Assembly (NCBI RefSeq): GCF_036456085.1
Contig: NZ_CP138632.1
Span: 1,221,001 to 1,285,000 of the forward strand
Direction of reading: 5' to 3'
Source: Veillonella parvula
GTDB lineage: Bacteria; Bacillota; Negativicutes; Veillonellales; Veillonellaceae
Length of the DNA stretch: 64,000 bases
Numbering within the stretch: the first letter of the stretch is position 1; the number at the start of each line of letters is the position of its first letter. This document shows, piece by piece, positions 46,745 through 56,201 of the stretch. A program made the position numbers and the translations under genes. Below the pieces are notes generated by a model, which did no database searches, was not told the origin of the DNA, and saw only the letters and a program-made list of their open reading frames with translations.

Positions 46745-48076
46745 TTACTTATTATCGGAAGCAAGACCTTTATGGATAAGGCCTACAACGAAGCCTAATA
46801 CCGCAAAGCTCACCCATCCCATACCAGCACTTTGGAATGGAATATATTGAGCAAAGAGCTGTTCCAAAGCTGTAGGTGCAATACCTGCAGTTTCAAGACC
46901 AGTCATGAGGGCAGAGATCATTGTGAAAGCCATAGTCCATGCATATACGCAACGACGACCACCAAACACATTATGAAGAAGTGCCAACAAAATGATTACG
47001 ATAGTCAACGGATACAAGAGCATCAACACAGGGATTGCTGCACTGATGATTGTTTTCAAGCCAAACATACTGAGGACAAACGCCGCTAGAGAGAAAATTA
47101 CTACATATAATTTGTAGCTAATCTTTGGTGTCAGCTTGTGGAAATACGTACCGCAAGAAGTGATAAGGCCAATACTTGTAGACAAGCAAGCTAGCAGAAC
47201 GATGATAGCCAAGATGATTTGACCGAACTCACCAAACAAATAGTTAGCACTTACGGACAATACAGGAGCCCCTGTCTCGAACAAACCAAAGCGTTCAACA
47301 CTAGTAGCACCGATATTAGCGATAAATACGTAAACAATACCAAGAAGACCTACCGCAATAGCACCTACCTCCATTACCGTTTTTGTAATCACAGCACGAG
47401 ATGTAGCACCGCTAAGACGAACAAAGTCGATTACAAGAATAGCAAATACTACGGAAGCTAAGGCATCCATTGTATTGTAGCCATCTAGGAAACCCTGTAA
47501 TACAGCCGTTGGCGCATCACCATATGCCGGTTGTGGCACCGCATAACCACCAAGTGGAGTAATAAAGGATTTAACAATTAACAACAGAATTACAAGTAGT
47601 AAAGCTGGTGTCAAAATATTGCCGATACGGTTAACAAGTTTTTGCGGACTAATAGATAACCACAAAGAAATACCAAAGAATAATGCCAAGAAAATTGGTT
47701 CCATATTCATGCTTAAACCTTCAGCAAAAGGTTTAATTGCGATTTCATAAGCTACAGTACCAGTACGTGGCGTCGCAAACATTGGACCAATACTCAAGTA
47801 TAAAGAAATTGTGTACAACAAGCCATAAATCGGATGAACACGACTTGCAAGTTCTTCAACATCTTTACAGGAAGAGTAACCCATCGCTGCAACCCCTAAG
47901 AGTGGAAGGCCTACACCAGTTAATACGAAGCCGAGCAAAGCCCAACCTACATTATCACCAGCATGTTGCCCTAAGGCCGCTGGGAAAATCAAATTTCCTG
48001 CCCCAAAGAATAGAGCAAATAACATCATACCTATAGCCAAATAGGCACGGGTCGACAGATTGTCGTTACCATTCAT
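46745..48076 (-). CDS. brnQ: Branched-chain amino acid carrier BrnQ
   Basis: 443-residue membrane protein with about twelve helices. The N-terminal FALFFGAGNLIFPAALGQHAG and the SIGPMFATPRTGTVAYEIA segment are typical of LIVCS/BrnQ carriers, which import leucine, isoleucine and valine with sodium or protons. Monocistronic with its own terminator. Confidence 0.95.
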   Translation of the reverse strand: MNGNDNLSTRAYLAIGMMLFALFFGAGNLIFPAALGQHAGDNVGWALLGFVLTGVGLPLLGVAAMGYSSCKDVEELASRVHPIYGLLYTISLYLSIGPMFATPRTGTVAYEIAIKPFAEGLSMNMEPIFLALFFGISLWLSISPQKLVNRIGNILTPALLLVILLLIVKSFITPLGGYAVPQPAYGDAPTAVLQGFLDGYNTMDALASVVFAILVIDFVRLSGATSRAVITKTVMEVGAIAVGLLGIVYVFIANIGATSVERFGLFETGAPVLSVSANYLFGEFGQIILAIIVLLACLSTSIGLITSCGTYFHKLTPKISYKLYVVIFSLAAFVLSMFGLKTIISAAIPVLMLLYPLTIVIILLALLHNVFGGRRCVYAWTMAFTMISALMTGLETAGIAPTALEQLFAQYIPFQSAGMGWVSFAVLGFVVGLIHKGLASDNK

Positions 48077-48284
48077 AAATGTAACCCCCTTTAGGTCAAT
48101 AAAATAATATTACCATTATAATCTAAAGGAGCTAAGGTATACAAGAAAAATATCCTCACTATTCTATATCCGTATAATGTTATTCCCATAAGTAAAAGGA
48201 TTTAATTTTTAAATATAGCTGTAAAAGCATGTGACATCACACATCTTATACATATTCGTTCATGATATGGTAATAAACTATTAT

Positions 48285-50288
48285 CTATGAAAGGTTTCTT
48301 ATATGAACTTGCACATCATAGAAGGTACTACCCCAGCCTTGATCTGTGGGACGAGCTGCGGTAAGCGCATTGATTGCCACATGAGGATCACTCGATTGGG
48401 ATTGCCACCATACACCTAGCGTTACCAAAGTCCCCCGTTGCACTTCATCGTCGTAGTAGGCTTTAATTTTTACACTGCCACGATTGTTATAGATTTCTAC
48501 CTCAGCACCATCGTTTATGTTATACATTTTTGCATCTTCTGGATGAATGCGAAGTTTCATCAACTCAGGATCATTAAAGTCTAATTCGCAGAAGCTAGAG
48601 TCCAAAATTCGAATATCATTACCGATTATGAGCCAAAACGGTGCATTGTCACCATATGGAGGCATATACCGAATTAATGGTTCTACATCTTGCGGATTAT
48701 ATAATTCAATTTTTCCAGACGGTGTTTTGAAATCCATCTTATAATTTTCAGGTACCGTCATCTCCACAGGCTCACCGTTTAAAATCAACTCTTGGTCCCT
48801 CTTGGATATACGACTCGAAGTGTGCACAATTTGTTCAATAAGCTCTCTTTCACTAAGGTTAAAAAATGCATCCTCCAACCCCATACGTTTTGCTAACTCG
48901 GCGATAACTTGCCAATTGGAACGAGACTCCCCAACTGGATCAATCAATTTGTAACCCGTACCAATTGTGTAATGACCATAAGAATTATAAATATCATCAT
49001 GCTCTACAGATGTTGTGGCCGGCAAAATAATATCCGCATATTTACAGGTATCCGTAAAAAAACGCTCATGCACAATTGTGAATAAGTCATTACGCATCAA
49101 ACCTTTACGAACCACATTTTGATTAGGTGCTGTAATAGCAGGATTTGAGGAAAACACATATAAGCTATGGACCCCAACTCTTTCGGGATTTGTAAGCATC
49201 TCCCCAAGTTTAATCATAGGCATCAATCGTTTAGCTGGCGCATGAACATGAGCCTGTTGCATCATATCTTTGCCAATAAATTTACTACCACTAGCACTCG
49301 ACAACAATCCACCCCCAGGATATTGCCATGCTCCAACCACAGCAGGCAAGGCATTAATAGCACGGCATGTCATAGCACCATTACCATATCGAGACAAACC
49401 ACTGCCGAGACGGATAAACGGCGCTTTTGATGTAGCGTATGCATGAGCGAACTCAGTCATACGATCCACGGAAACACCACAAATATCAGATGCTTTCTCC
49501 GGCGTAAAATTAAGCAACACCTCTTTTACCAGCTCATCGTAGCCTTGGACATGTTCCTTAATAAAATCTGTATCCGCCAAACCGTCACGATGAATGATAT
49601 GGAGCATACCTAATGCTAGCGCTCCATCACTACCTGGTTTAACGTAAATATGCTCATGAGCTTGGCTAAAAGTATAGGTTTTATGAGTATCGATAATCCA
49701 AACGCGGGCACCATTCTTTTTTGCTATGTTCACATCGTGTAAAATATGAACATCTGTAGCTGTCGCATTTATCCCCCACAAGACGATACAGTCGCTATGT
49801 TGCGCCTCTTGTGGTTTAATACCTAATGTTTCACCATAAACGGACCGGAACCCCGCTTGTTTAGCAGGAGAGCAAATACCTCGATCTTGGTCTGTAGCAC
49901 CAATACGGCGAAAAAAATAATCTGCTGCAGGACTCTGAATAACCCCCATTGTTCCTGCATAAGAGTAACGCAAAATACTTTCACTGCCATAAGTATCAAT
50001 AGTTTCTTTGAAATTATTGACAATTGCATCAAGGGCTTCATCCCAACTAATACGAGTGTACTGAGCTTCACCAATTCCCTTTTTACCGACACGCTTCATA
50101 GGGTACTTCAAGCGCAACGGAGAATGGATTACTTTTTCATAATGTGCCATCTTAGGGCATAGTGTACCTCTTGTGAAAGCATGTGCTCTATCCCCTCGAA
50201 CAGATATTACTTTATTATTATCGACTGATACAATGAGTCCGCATGCATCAGGACAATCGTAAGGGCATACAGATTTATATTCTTTCAT
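48285..50288 (-). CDS. Molybdopterin-dependent oxidoreductase (DMSO-reductase family)
   Basis: 667 residues from the ATG at 50288, with AGGTG six bases upstream. The N-terminal 4Fe-4S motif is Cys8-x3-Cys12-x3-Cys16 ... Cys44. Then come the molybdopterin-binding body and a C-terminal dinucleotide-binding domain with LRIHPEDAKMYNINDGAEVEIYN. There is no twin-arginine signal, so it acts in the cytoplasm. It stands alone without membrane or electron-transfer subunits. The region that would hold the metal ligand reads RGICSPAKQAGF. The substrate cannot be assigned; similar single-subunit enzymes are often misnamed thiosulfate or formate enzymes. Confidence 0.9.
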   Translation of the reverse strand: MKEYKSVCPYDCPDACGLIVSVDNNKVISVRGDRAHAFTRGTLCPKMAHYEKVIHSPLRLKYPMKRVGKKGIGEAQYTRISWDEALDAIVNNFKETIDTYGSESILRYSYAGTMGVIQSPAADYFFRRIGATDQDRGICSPAKQAGFRSVYGETLGIKPQEAQHSDCIVLWGINATATDVHILHDVNIAKKNGARVWIIDTHKTYTFSQAHEHIYVKPGSDGALALGMLHIIHRDGLADTDFIKEHVQGYDELVKEVLLNFTPEKASDICGVSVDRMTEFAHAYATSKAPFIRLGSGLSRYGNGAMTCRAINALPAVVGAWQYPGGGLLSSASGSKFIGKDMMQQAHVHAPAKRLMPMIKLGEMLTNPERVGVHSLYVFSSNPAITAPNQNVVRKGLMRNDLFTIVHERFFTDTCKYADIILPATTSVEHDDIYNSYGHYTIGTGYKLIDPVGESRSNWQVIAELAKRMGLEDAFFNLSERELIEQIVHTSSRISKRDQELILNGEPVEMTVPENYKMDFKTPSGKIELYNPQDVEPLIRYMPPYGDNAPFWLIIGNDIRILDSSFCELDFNDPELMKLRIHPEDAKMYNINDGAEVEIYNNRGSVKIKAYYDDEVQRGTLVTLGVWWQSQSSDPHVAINALTAARPTDQGWGSTFYDVQVHIRNLS

Positions 50289-50667
50289 GATAAGCACCTC
50301 GCTTATAAATTGTATAAACTATAGGATGTATATTTATATTATATTATAGTATGACTCGTATAAGTATAACCTTTTGCACATATTCTGAATTAAAAAGGTT
50401 TTAGAAATGATTATTTTATGTATATCAATGCATTCAATTATCACATTACATTTATGACCTCATCATTTATTTTGATATATGTAGTTAAACATTTCAAGTT
50501 TTATCGATATCTATCCATTATCATTCTTGTCCAATGCCTAAACAGATATACTAATAAGTTCTATAAAAATACCAAAATTCTTCAAAAAAATCATGTAATC
50601 ATTACTAAAAGTCATAACCATATAGTTTTAGGTATAATCAGACATTTTAATAGTGTCGTATAGATTA

Positions 50668-50683
50668 TGTGACAAAAATCACC
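50668..50683 (+). promoter_or_regulatory. CRP/FNR-type binding site upstream of the lactate dehydrogenase gene
   Basis: TGTGA-CAAAAA-TCACC matches the CRP consensus TGTGA-N6-TCACA in nine of ten positions. It is centred about 87 bases before the likely transcription start. The rest of 50298-50660 is AT-rich; an 81-codon frame there is not believed. Confidence 0.45.
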
Positions 50684-50727
50684 GGTACGTATGCGTATTT
50701 AGTAATGTCGTTCAGACTGTAAGACTA

Positions 50728-50756
50728 TTCAATCTCACTTGTTTCTGTGCTATACT
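50728..50756 (+). promoter_or_regulatory. Promoter of the lactate/malate dehydrogenase gene
   Basis: TTCAAT, a 17-bp spacer and TATACT (50751-50756), about 110 bases before the start codon. The -35 is weak, in keeping with an activated promoter. Confidence 0.5.
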
Positions 50757-50868
50757 GACAGTGTCATTTGAGAGGATATAGAACTCACAAGAAATCATTT
50801 TGAATTCATGGTTATCTAATGTGAAGTAGCTATATCAGGTACATATTTTCTGAAAAGAGGTTTTAACG

Positions 50869-52008
50869 ATGGCAGACGCAAAAAACACTGTGTTATTCCC
50901 TTATGAAACACTAAAAAAATTGAGCATGGACGCTTTCCAAAAATTTGGTTTCTCCGAAAAAGAAGCTGACATCATCCAAGACGTACTTTTGACTTCTGAC
51001 TTGTTCGGTATTCAAAGCCATGGTATGCAACGTATGGTTCGTTACCATAAAGGTATCACTAATGGCTTGATTAAAATCGATGCTAAACCTGAAATCGTAA
51101 AAGAAACTCCAATTTCTGCAGTTATCGACGGTCATGACGGCATGGGTCAATTATTGGGTCATAAAGCTATGGAAATGGCTATCGAAAAAGCTAAAAAATC
51201 CGGTGTTGGTATCGTATCTGTACGTAACTCCAACCACTACGGTATCGCTGGTTACTATGCTAAAATGGCATCCGACCAAGGCTTAATCGGTTTCTCTTGT
51301 ACAAACTCCGAAGCAATCATGGTTCCTACATATGCTCGTAAAGCTATGCTTGGTTCTAACCCTATCGCTTGGACTGTACCAGCTGATCCAGTTGACTTCT
51401 TCTTCGATTGCTCCACTACAGTAGTAACTCGTGGTAAACTTGAAATGTACAACAAAATGGGCAAAGCTACTCCAGATGGCTGGGCTGTTAATAAAGATGG
51501 CGTTCCTTCCACTGATGCAGCTGAAGTATTGGGCAACATCTCCCGTCATGAAGGTGGCGGTATCCTTCCTTTAGGTGGTGCTACAGAAGTTCTTGGCGGT
51601 CACAAAGGTTATGGTAACGGCATGATTGCTGAGTTGTTCTCCTCTATCTTGTCCCAAGGTGGTACTTCCAACAAATGTATGGTTGGTGGTAAATCCAACA
51701 TCTGTCATGGCTTCATGGCTATCAACCCTGAATTCTTCGGTGACCCTGCGGAAATCAAAAAACACTTCTCCCAATTCTTACAAGAATTACGTGAAGCACC
51801 TAAAGCTCAAGGTCAAGATCGTATCTATACTCATGGCGAAAAAGAACATGAATCCGTTGAAAAAGTTAAAGCTGAAGGCATCCCTGTACTTAACGGTACA
51901 ATGCTTGAAGTTCAAGACCTTTGCAATGAATTAGGTCTAGACTTCAAATCCTACTTCGGCGATTATGTACCAGAAGCTCCTGCTACAATGTTCAAAGGTA
52001 ACTACTAA
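50869..52008 (+). CDS. Malate/L-lactate dehydrogenase family oxidoreductase
   Basis: 379 residues of the type 2 malate/L-lactate dehydrogenase (YlbC/ComC-like) NAD(P)-dependent family, unrelated to classic Rossmann-fold LDH. Conserved segments: SDLFGIQSHGMQRM near residue 43, VRNSNHYGIAGYY with the catalytic His, STTVVTRGKLEMYNK. Codon use is strongly biased and the leader is good, suggesting high expression. It lies just before the lactate permease, so oxidation of lactate (or malate) to pyruvate (or oxaloacetate) is the likely job. Confidence 0.93.
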   Translation: MADAKNTVLFPYETLKKLSMDAFQKFGFSEKEADIIQDVLLTSDLFGIQSHGMQRMVRYHKGITNGLIKIDAKPEIVKETPISAVIDGHDGMGQLLGHKAMEMAIEKAKKSGVGIVSVRNSNHYGIAGYYAKMASDQGLIGFSCTNSEAIMVPTYARKAMLGSNPIAWTVPADPVDFFFDCSTTVVTRGKLEMYNKMGKATPDGWAVNKDGVPSTDAAEVLGNISRHEGGGILPLGGATEVLGGHKGYGNGMIAELFSSILSQGGTSNKCMVGGKSNICHGFMAINPEFFGDPAEIKKHFSQFLQELREAPKAQGQDRIYTHGEKEHESVEKVKAEGIPVLNGTMLEVQDLCNELGLDFKSYFGDYVPEAPATMFKGNY

Positions 52009-52056
52009 TACCTAAACTTAGTAATGGCCCTAACAAGGACTTGTAGTTAGTACAGA

Positions 52057-52085
52057 AGGGGACATAAACACTGTTTATGTCCCCT
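52057..52085. other. Hairpin between lactate dehydrogenase and permease genes
   Basis: AGGGGACATAAA pairs with TTTATGTCCCCT over 12 bp. Only a short, interrupted T-run follows, so it may stop some transcripts and pass others, giving unequal amounts of the two mRNAs. Confidence 0.65.
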
Positions 52086-52094
52086 CTCTTATGT

Positions 52095-52124
52095 TTTTAA
52101 CCTCATAGGCTATGAGGTTAAAAA
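52095..52124. other. TTTTTAACCTCATAG palindrome before the lactate permease gene
   Basis: TTTTTAACCTCATA and TATGAGGTTAAAAA are perfectly complementary with a GGC-like centre. It begins with T and ends with A, unlike a normal terminator on either strand, so an operator is a better guess. Together with the hairpin at 52057 it fills much of the 295-base gap before the permease. Confidence 0.5.
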
Positions 52125-52303
52125 ATTTTATGTACTATATCAATTTTTATGATAAGTATATCTGTTATTTTATTGTAAGCTTTTATTTTAACTGAACTTT
52201 TACAAATTAACATCATAGCGATTTATTCATCAATTAAATTGATTAAACTACGTCGTCCTGTTGAGCATATATTTTTGTTTTACTTGAAAGGATGATCTTA
52301 GAA

Positions 52304-53941
52304 ATGAGTGCTATCACCGTTCTATTAGCGCTATCTCCAATCATTTGGTTGATTGTAGCGTTATCCATCTTGAAATTACCTGCATGGCAAGCAACAAGTG
52401 TTGCTGCGATTGGTTCTTTCATTATCGCTATTACAGCATTCCAAGCTGACCCATTTATTATGGTCACTGGTGCCCTTGAAGGTGCCGCATTGGCAATCTG
52501 GCCAATCCTATTAGTTATTACAGCTGCTATCTTCGTTTATAACTTGGTAGTACATACGAAAGCAATGGAAACTATTAAAACCATGCTTTCTTCTGTAACA
52601 TCTGATACTCGTGTACTTGCATTACTACTTGCATGGGGCTTTGGTGCCTTCATGGAAGGTATGGCTGGCTTCGGTACTGCCGTTGCAATTCCTGCAGCTA
52701 TGATGGTTGCCGTAGGTTTTGACCCACTTAAATCTATCATCGCATGTCTCGTTGCAAACTCCGTACCAACAACATTTGGTTCTATCGGGATTCCAACAAC
52801 TACATTGGCATCCTTAACAAACCTTGATCCAAGCCATTTAGGTACATTCATTTCCGTACAATTGTTCTTGCTTAACCTTATCGCTCCATTCTTTGTTGTT
52901 ATGATTATTGGTGGCGGTATTAAAGCGTTAAAAGGCGTATTCCTTGTAACATTGCTTTCTGGTTTAGCATTAGCAGTTCCTGAAACTGTAATCAACGCTG
53001 TAATGGGTCCAGAATTATCCGTAATTTCTGCATCCATCGTTATCATGGCAGTTATCATTGGTTGTGCAAAAATCATGCCTCCTAATGATCCTAAATACGC
53101 AGTTAAACAAACTGGCGAAGTCCCTAAAGTTTCTGGTGGCGAAGGCCTTGTAGCTGCAATGCCATTCATCTTAATCTTCGTATTATTGTTATTAACTTCT
53201 AAATTGTTCCCTGCAATTAATGGTCCTCTTGCGTCCATTAAAACATCTGTACCTATTTATCAAGGTGCTGGTGCAAAACCTTACACATTCGTATGGATTG
53301 CAACTCCTGGTATTATGATTTTTATCGCTGGTATTGTTGGTGGTTTCATCCAAAAAGCAAAAGCTGGCGAAATCTTCGGTACATTGGGTAGCACAGTTAA
53401 AAACTTGAAATTCACATACCTTACAATCATCACAGTTGTTATGACAGCTAAATTGATGACTTACTCTGGTATGACTGCAGACATTGCAAAAGCAATGGTT
53501 GCTGGTACAGGTACATTGTATCCTCTATTCGCTCCTATCGTGGGTGCGTTGGGTGCATTCTTAACTGGTTCTGGTACAAACTCCAACGTATTGTTTGGTC
53601 CACTTCAAATCGCTGCAGCTCAAGGTTTAGATCCTACAAACTTCGAAGACCTTGGCTTCTGGTTGGCAGCAGTTAACTCCGGTGCAGCTGGTATCGGCAA
53701 AATGTTGTCCCCACAATCCATCGCGATTTCTATTGGTGCCGTAGGTCCTGCTTTAAAAGCATACCTAGAAAACCACAAAGAAATCAGTGCTGAGGAAGCT
53801 CATAAACTAGAACATGAAATCGAAGCAAGCGTTATCATGAACAGCGCATTCAAATACTTCTTGATCTTCATCGTTATGCATGGTTGTATCTCCTTCTTCG
53901 GTCAACATTTCATTCATGAAATTCATCATTTCTTCTTCTAA
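52304..53941 (+). CDS. lctP: L-lactate permease
   Basis: 545-residue inner-membrane carrier with about twelve to fourteen helices. GFGAFMEGMAGFGTAVAIPAAMM and FLTGSGTNSNVLFGPLQ are the family signatures. It imports lactate with a proton. ATG 52304 (MSAITVLLALSP) is chosen; an ATG at 52292 would overlap the AAAGGA site. It supplies the dehydrogenase encoded upstream. Confidence 0.96.
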   Translation: MSAITVLLALSPIIWLIVALSILKLPAWQATSVAAIGSFIIAITAFQADPFIMVTGALEGAALAIWPILLVITAAIFVYNLVVHTKAMETIKTMLSSVTSDTRVLALLLAWGFGAFMEGMAGFGTAVAIPAAMMVAVGFDPLKSIIACLVANSVPTTFGSIGIPTTTLASLTNLDPSHLGTFISVQLFLLNLIAPFFVVMIIGGGIKALKGVFLVTLLSGLALAVPETVINAVMGPELSVISASIVIMAVIIGCAKIMPPNDPKYAVKQTGEVPKVSGGEGLVAAMPFILIFVLLLLTSKLFPAINGPLASIKTSVPIYQGAGAKPYTFVWIATPGIMIFIAGIVGGFIQKAKAGEIFGTLGSTVKNLKFTYLTIITVVMTAKLMTYSGMTADIAKAMVAGTGTLYPLFAPIVGALGAFLTGSGTNSNVLFGPLQIAAAQGLDPTNFEDLGFWLAAVNSGAAGIGKMLSPQSIAISIGAVGPALKAYLENHKEISAEEAHKLEHEIEASVIMNSAFKYFLIFIVMHGCISFFGQHFIHEIHHFFF

Positions 53942-53958
53942 GAATTAGTGAAACAAAA

Positions 53959-53988
53959 AGAACAGCTCATTACGAGCTGTTCTTTTTT
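53959..53988 (+). terminator. Terminator of lctP
   Basis: AGAACAGCTC / GAGCTGTTCT, loop ATTAC, followed by a T-run. It may also serve the convergent PepSY gene. Confidence 0.93.
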
Positions 53989-54030
53989 GTTTGTATTAAA
54001 ATACTACATTTTTATTCTTACTAATTATAA

Positions 54031-54315
54031 TTAGAAATACTTGCGCTCAACTTTCCATTTTGTAAAGTTGCCACTTGCTGCATCGATTTCAAAGTCATAT
54101 TCGTAACCATTGTATCGAATTTCACCTTCGTATTCTAATCGACCATGATCATAGTCATGCCCAAATTCAGTTACATTAGCTTGTGTTGCTCCTGGCACGC
54201 GTGCCAATGCACGATTTAATGCCTCTTGCTCACCGATACCTTGCGCAGATGCAAATGTTGTTAATCCAACAGCAGCCACAGCAGCCAATACGAAGGCTTT
54301 CATAAATTTTTTCAT
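54031..54315 (-). CDS. Small exported PepSY-domain protein
   Basis: 94 residues: signal peptide (about 1-24, FASAQ) then a single PepSY-like domain with EQEALNRALARVPGA and YEYDFEIDAASGNFTKWKVERK. PepSY domains are thought to inhibit or chaperone proteases or bind ligands in the envelope. AGGAGG precedes the ATG. Stand-alone gene. Confidence 0.88.
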   Translation of the reverse strand: MKKFMKAFVLAAVAAVGLTTFASAQGIGEQEALNRALARVPGATQANVTEFGHDYDHGRLEYEGEIRYNGYEYDFEIDAASGNFTKWKVERKYF

Positions 54316-54633
54316 AATAACCTCCTATATACGATAAATTATATTGATTTTTTTAGATTTACTCTGTATATTTATTTTAATCTATAAATCGAAATACATC
54401 AAACTCAAACTTTTAATATACAACCACCTCTGAAACACTATACACTACGTTATTATTTATATACTCACAAAAATATTTTATATATAAATACAAAAATTTA
54501 ACCTAAGTAAAATAGTATATAAAGGCTAGAGGTATATACAGACCAAAATAGAAAAAGCTTTTACATATAAATCTATAGAATAATCCATACAATTATGTTA
54601 CAATACATTTTATTATAAGATAAAATTTAATGC

Positions 54634-54668
54634 AGTCTGCGAAGTGCGATTCGCAGACTTTTATTTTT
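54634..54668 (+). terminator. Terminator hairpin in the leader of the Bcr/CflA gene
   Basis: AGTCTGCGAA / TTCGCAGACT, 10-bp stem, 6-base loop, then TTTATTTTT, ending 24 bases before the coding region's ribosome site region. No plus-strand gene lies upstream that would need it, so leader attenuation is possible. The remainder of 54316-54633 is AT-rich with no recognised feature. Confidence 0.75.
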
Positions 54669-54692
54669 CTCACTTTAATATAGGAGGGTTTT

Positions 54693-55880
54693 ATGACTCA
54701 AGAAAGCTCTGCTAAAGTCTCTTTCATCTTGGTAGTATTCCTCGGTCTGTTGACGGCGATTACACCCTTGGCAACAGATCTTTATTTACCGGCATTACCA
54801 ATTATGCCTGGGGAGCTGAATACAACAGCTTCTAATATTCAAATGACCATAGGTGTTATGACCTTTGGTGTCGCATTAGGACAACTATTTGGTGGCCCCA
54901 TTAGTGATACAATGGGGCGTAAACTCCCCCTTATCGTTGGTAATTTGCTGTGTGTCATCTCTGGTATCATCTGTGCCTACGCACCTAGTATTGAAATACT
55001 GTTACTAGGTCGATTTTTACAAGGCTTAACAGGATCTGTTGGTGTTGTAATTGCCAAAGCTATCGCTCGTGACTTTGCATCCGGCCAAGAATTGACTAAG
55101 CTATTTGCATTACTTATGATGGTTAATGGCCTTGCGCCAGTACTTGCACCATTAATAGGTGGCCAATTGCTCTTATTCACCACATGGCGTGTAATCTTTG
55201 TAATTCTAGCCGTATTCTCTGCTATTCTTTTAGTGGGCTCTTTTCTTTTCCGTGAAAGCTTACCAAAAGAACAACGTGTAACTGGTGGTATTAAAACAGC
55301 AACTAAAAACTATATTACACTTATTAAAGATAAACCATTTTTAGGACAATCTCTAATCCAACTTTTTGCTTTCGGTGCATTCTTTGCGTATATCTCAGGC
55401 TCATCCTTTGTATACCAAAATATTTTCCAATTATCTGCTCAAGAATTTAGTTACCTCTTCGGTATCAATAGCTGTGGTATTATTTTAGCGAGTGCCATTA
55501 GCGGCCGCCTAAGTAATGTTGTAACATCTTATCAATTCCTCACATTCAGTCTTTGGCAACTGGCAATCGGCTCTTTACTATTCCTAGTAGCCATGCTATT
55601 AGGATGGCCTCTCATTCCTGTTACAATCATACTATTCTTCACCGTATGTACCGTATCCCTATTCGGCTCCGCCTCCTTCTCTATGGCAATGACCAAATAT
55701 GGGAAAATGGCCGGTAGTGCCTCTGCAGTGCTTGGCTTTGCCAGCATGTTCTCTGCAGGGATCGTGTCTCCACTCGTTGGTATTGGTGGGGAATATACGG
55801 GTATTCCCATGGGGATTACAATGCTAGTATGTGCAGCGCTTTCCTTATTGTGCCTATATAGTTTGGTAGAAAAAGAGTAA
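54693..55880 (+). CDS. Bcr/CflA-type drug-resistance transporter (MFS)
   Basis: 395 residues with about twelve helices. The N-terminal TPLATDLYLPALPIM and motif A region GPISDTMGRKLPLI are hallmarks of the Bcr/CflA group of proton-driven exporters; GRFLQGLTGSVGVVIAKAIARD is the following motif. AGGAGG precedes the ATG. It is behind a leader terminator, so inducible expression is plausible. Substrates unknown. Confidence 0.92.
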   Translation: MTQESSAKVSFILVVFLGLLTAITPLATDLYLPALPIMPGELNTTASNIQMTIGVMTFGVALGQLFGGPISDTMGRKLPLIVGNLLCVISGIICAYAPSIEILLLGRFLQGLTGSVGVVIAKAIARDFASGQELTKLFALLMMVNGLAPVLAPLIGGQLLLFTTWRVIFVILAVFSAILLVGSFLFRESLPKEQRVTGGIKTATKNYITLIKDKPFLGQSLIQLFAFGAFFAYISGSSFVYQNIFQLSAQEFSYLFGINSCGIILASAISGRLSNVVTSYQFLTFSLWQLAIGSLLFLVAMLLGWPLIPVTIILFFTVCTVSLFGSASFSMAMTKYGKMAGSASAVLGFASMFSAGIVSPLVGIGGEYTGIPMGITMLVCAALSLLCLYSLVEKE

Positions 55881-55901
55881 TCTCTTTTACACATTTGTAT
55901 G

Positions 55902-56060
55902 AGCCCTACAATGGGGCCCGACTACAACAGAATAATATTAGTATATAAATAAGATACCCCTTTCCTTGCTCAGTACGGCGCTACGCTTCGTAAAATTGCT
56001 TTGGAAAGGAGTATCTTATTTGTATTGACACTACCCGTAGAGACGTCCCATTGTAGGGCT
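55902..56060 (+). repeat. Structured mobile-like element, copy 1
   Basis: Element of 145 bp between CAATGGG (55909) and CCCATTG (ending 56053), extended to 14-bp outer arms by flanking AGCCCTA/TAGGGCT. Inner arms AAATAAGATACCCCTTTCC (55947-55965) and its near-complement (56003-56021) enclose a core containing GCTCAGTACGGCGCTACGCT. The single C/A mismatch in plus-strand RNA would be a G-U pair in minus-strand RNA. It shares ends, spacer words and core with copy 2, but the inner and flanking arms differ completely in sequence. No coding frame. Confidence 0.8.
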
Positions 56061-56153
56061 AACAAACTATATCTAAAATATATTAATTCTTTCTTCCTAC
56101 AACATTCTAAGCACAATAAAGGAACTCTCCTGTCCAACGGATTATGAGAAAAA

Positions 56154-56176
56154 GAGATGTGCCATAGGCACATCTC
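56154..56176 (-). terminator. Terminator-like hairpin between the two elements
   Basis: GAGATGTGCC / GGCACATCTC, 10-bp stem, loop ATA, then TTTTT on the minus strand. Probably ends transcripts of the large activase gene that pass copy 2. Confidence 0.8.
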
Positions 56177-56201
56177 CTCTCCCTATCCACTGTACTAGTT
56201 A

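Noticed and set aside
50418-50663. 81-codon frame upstream of the lactate dehydrogenase gene
   Set aside because: AT-driven composition, no ribosome binding site and no family resemblance.
52537-53238. 233-codon frame on the minus strand
   Set aside because: Antisense to the well-supported lactate permease, with no recognisable domain.
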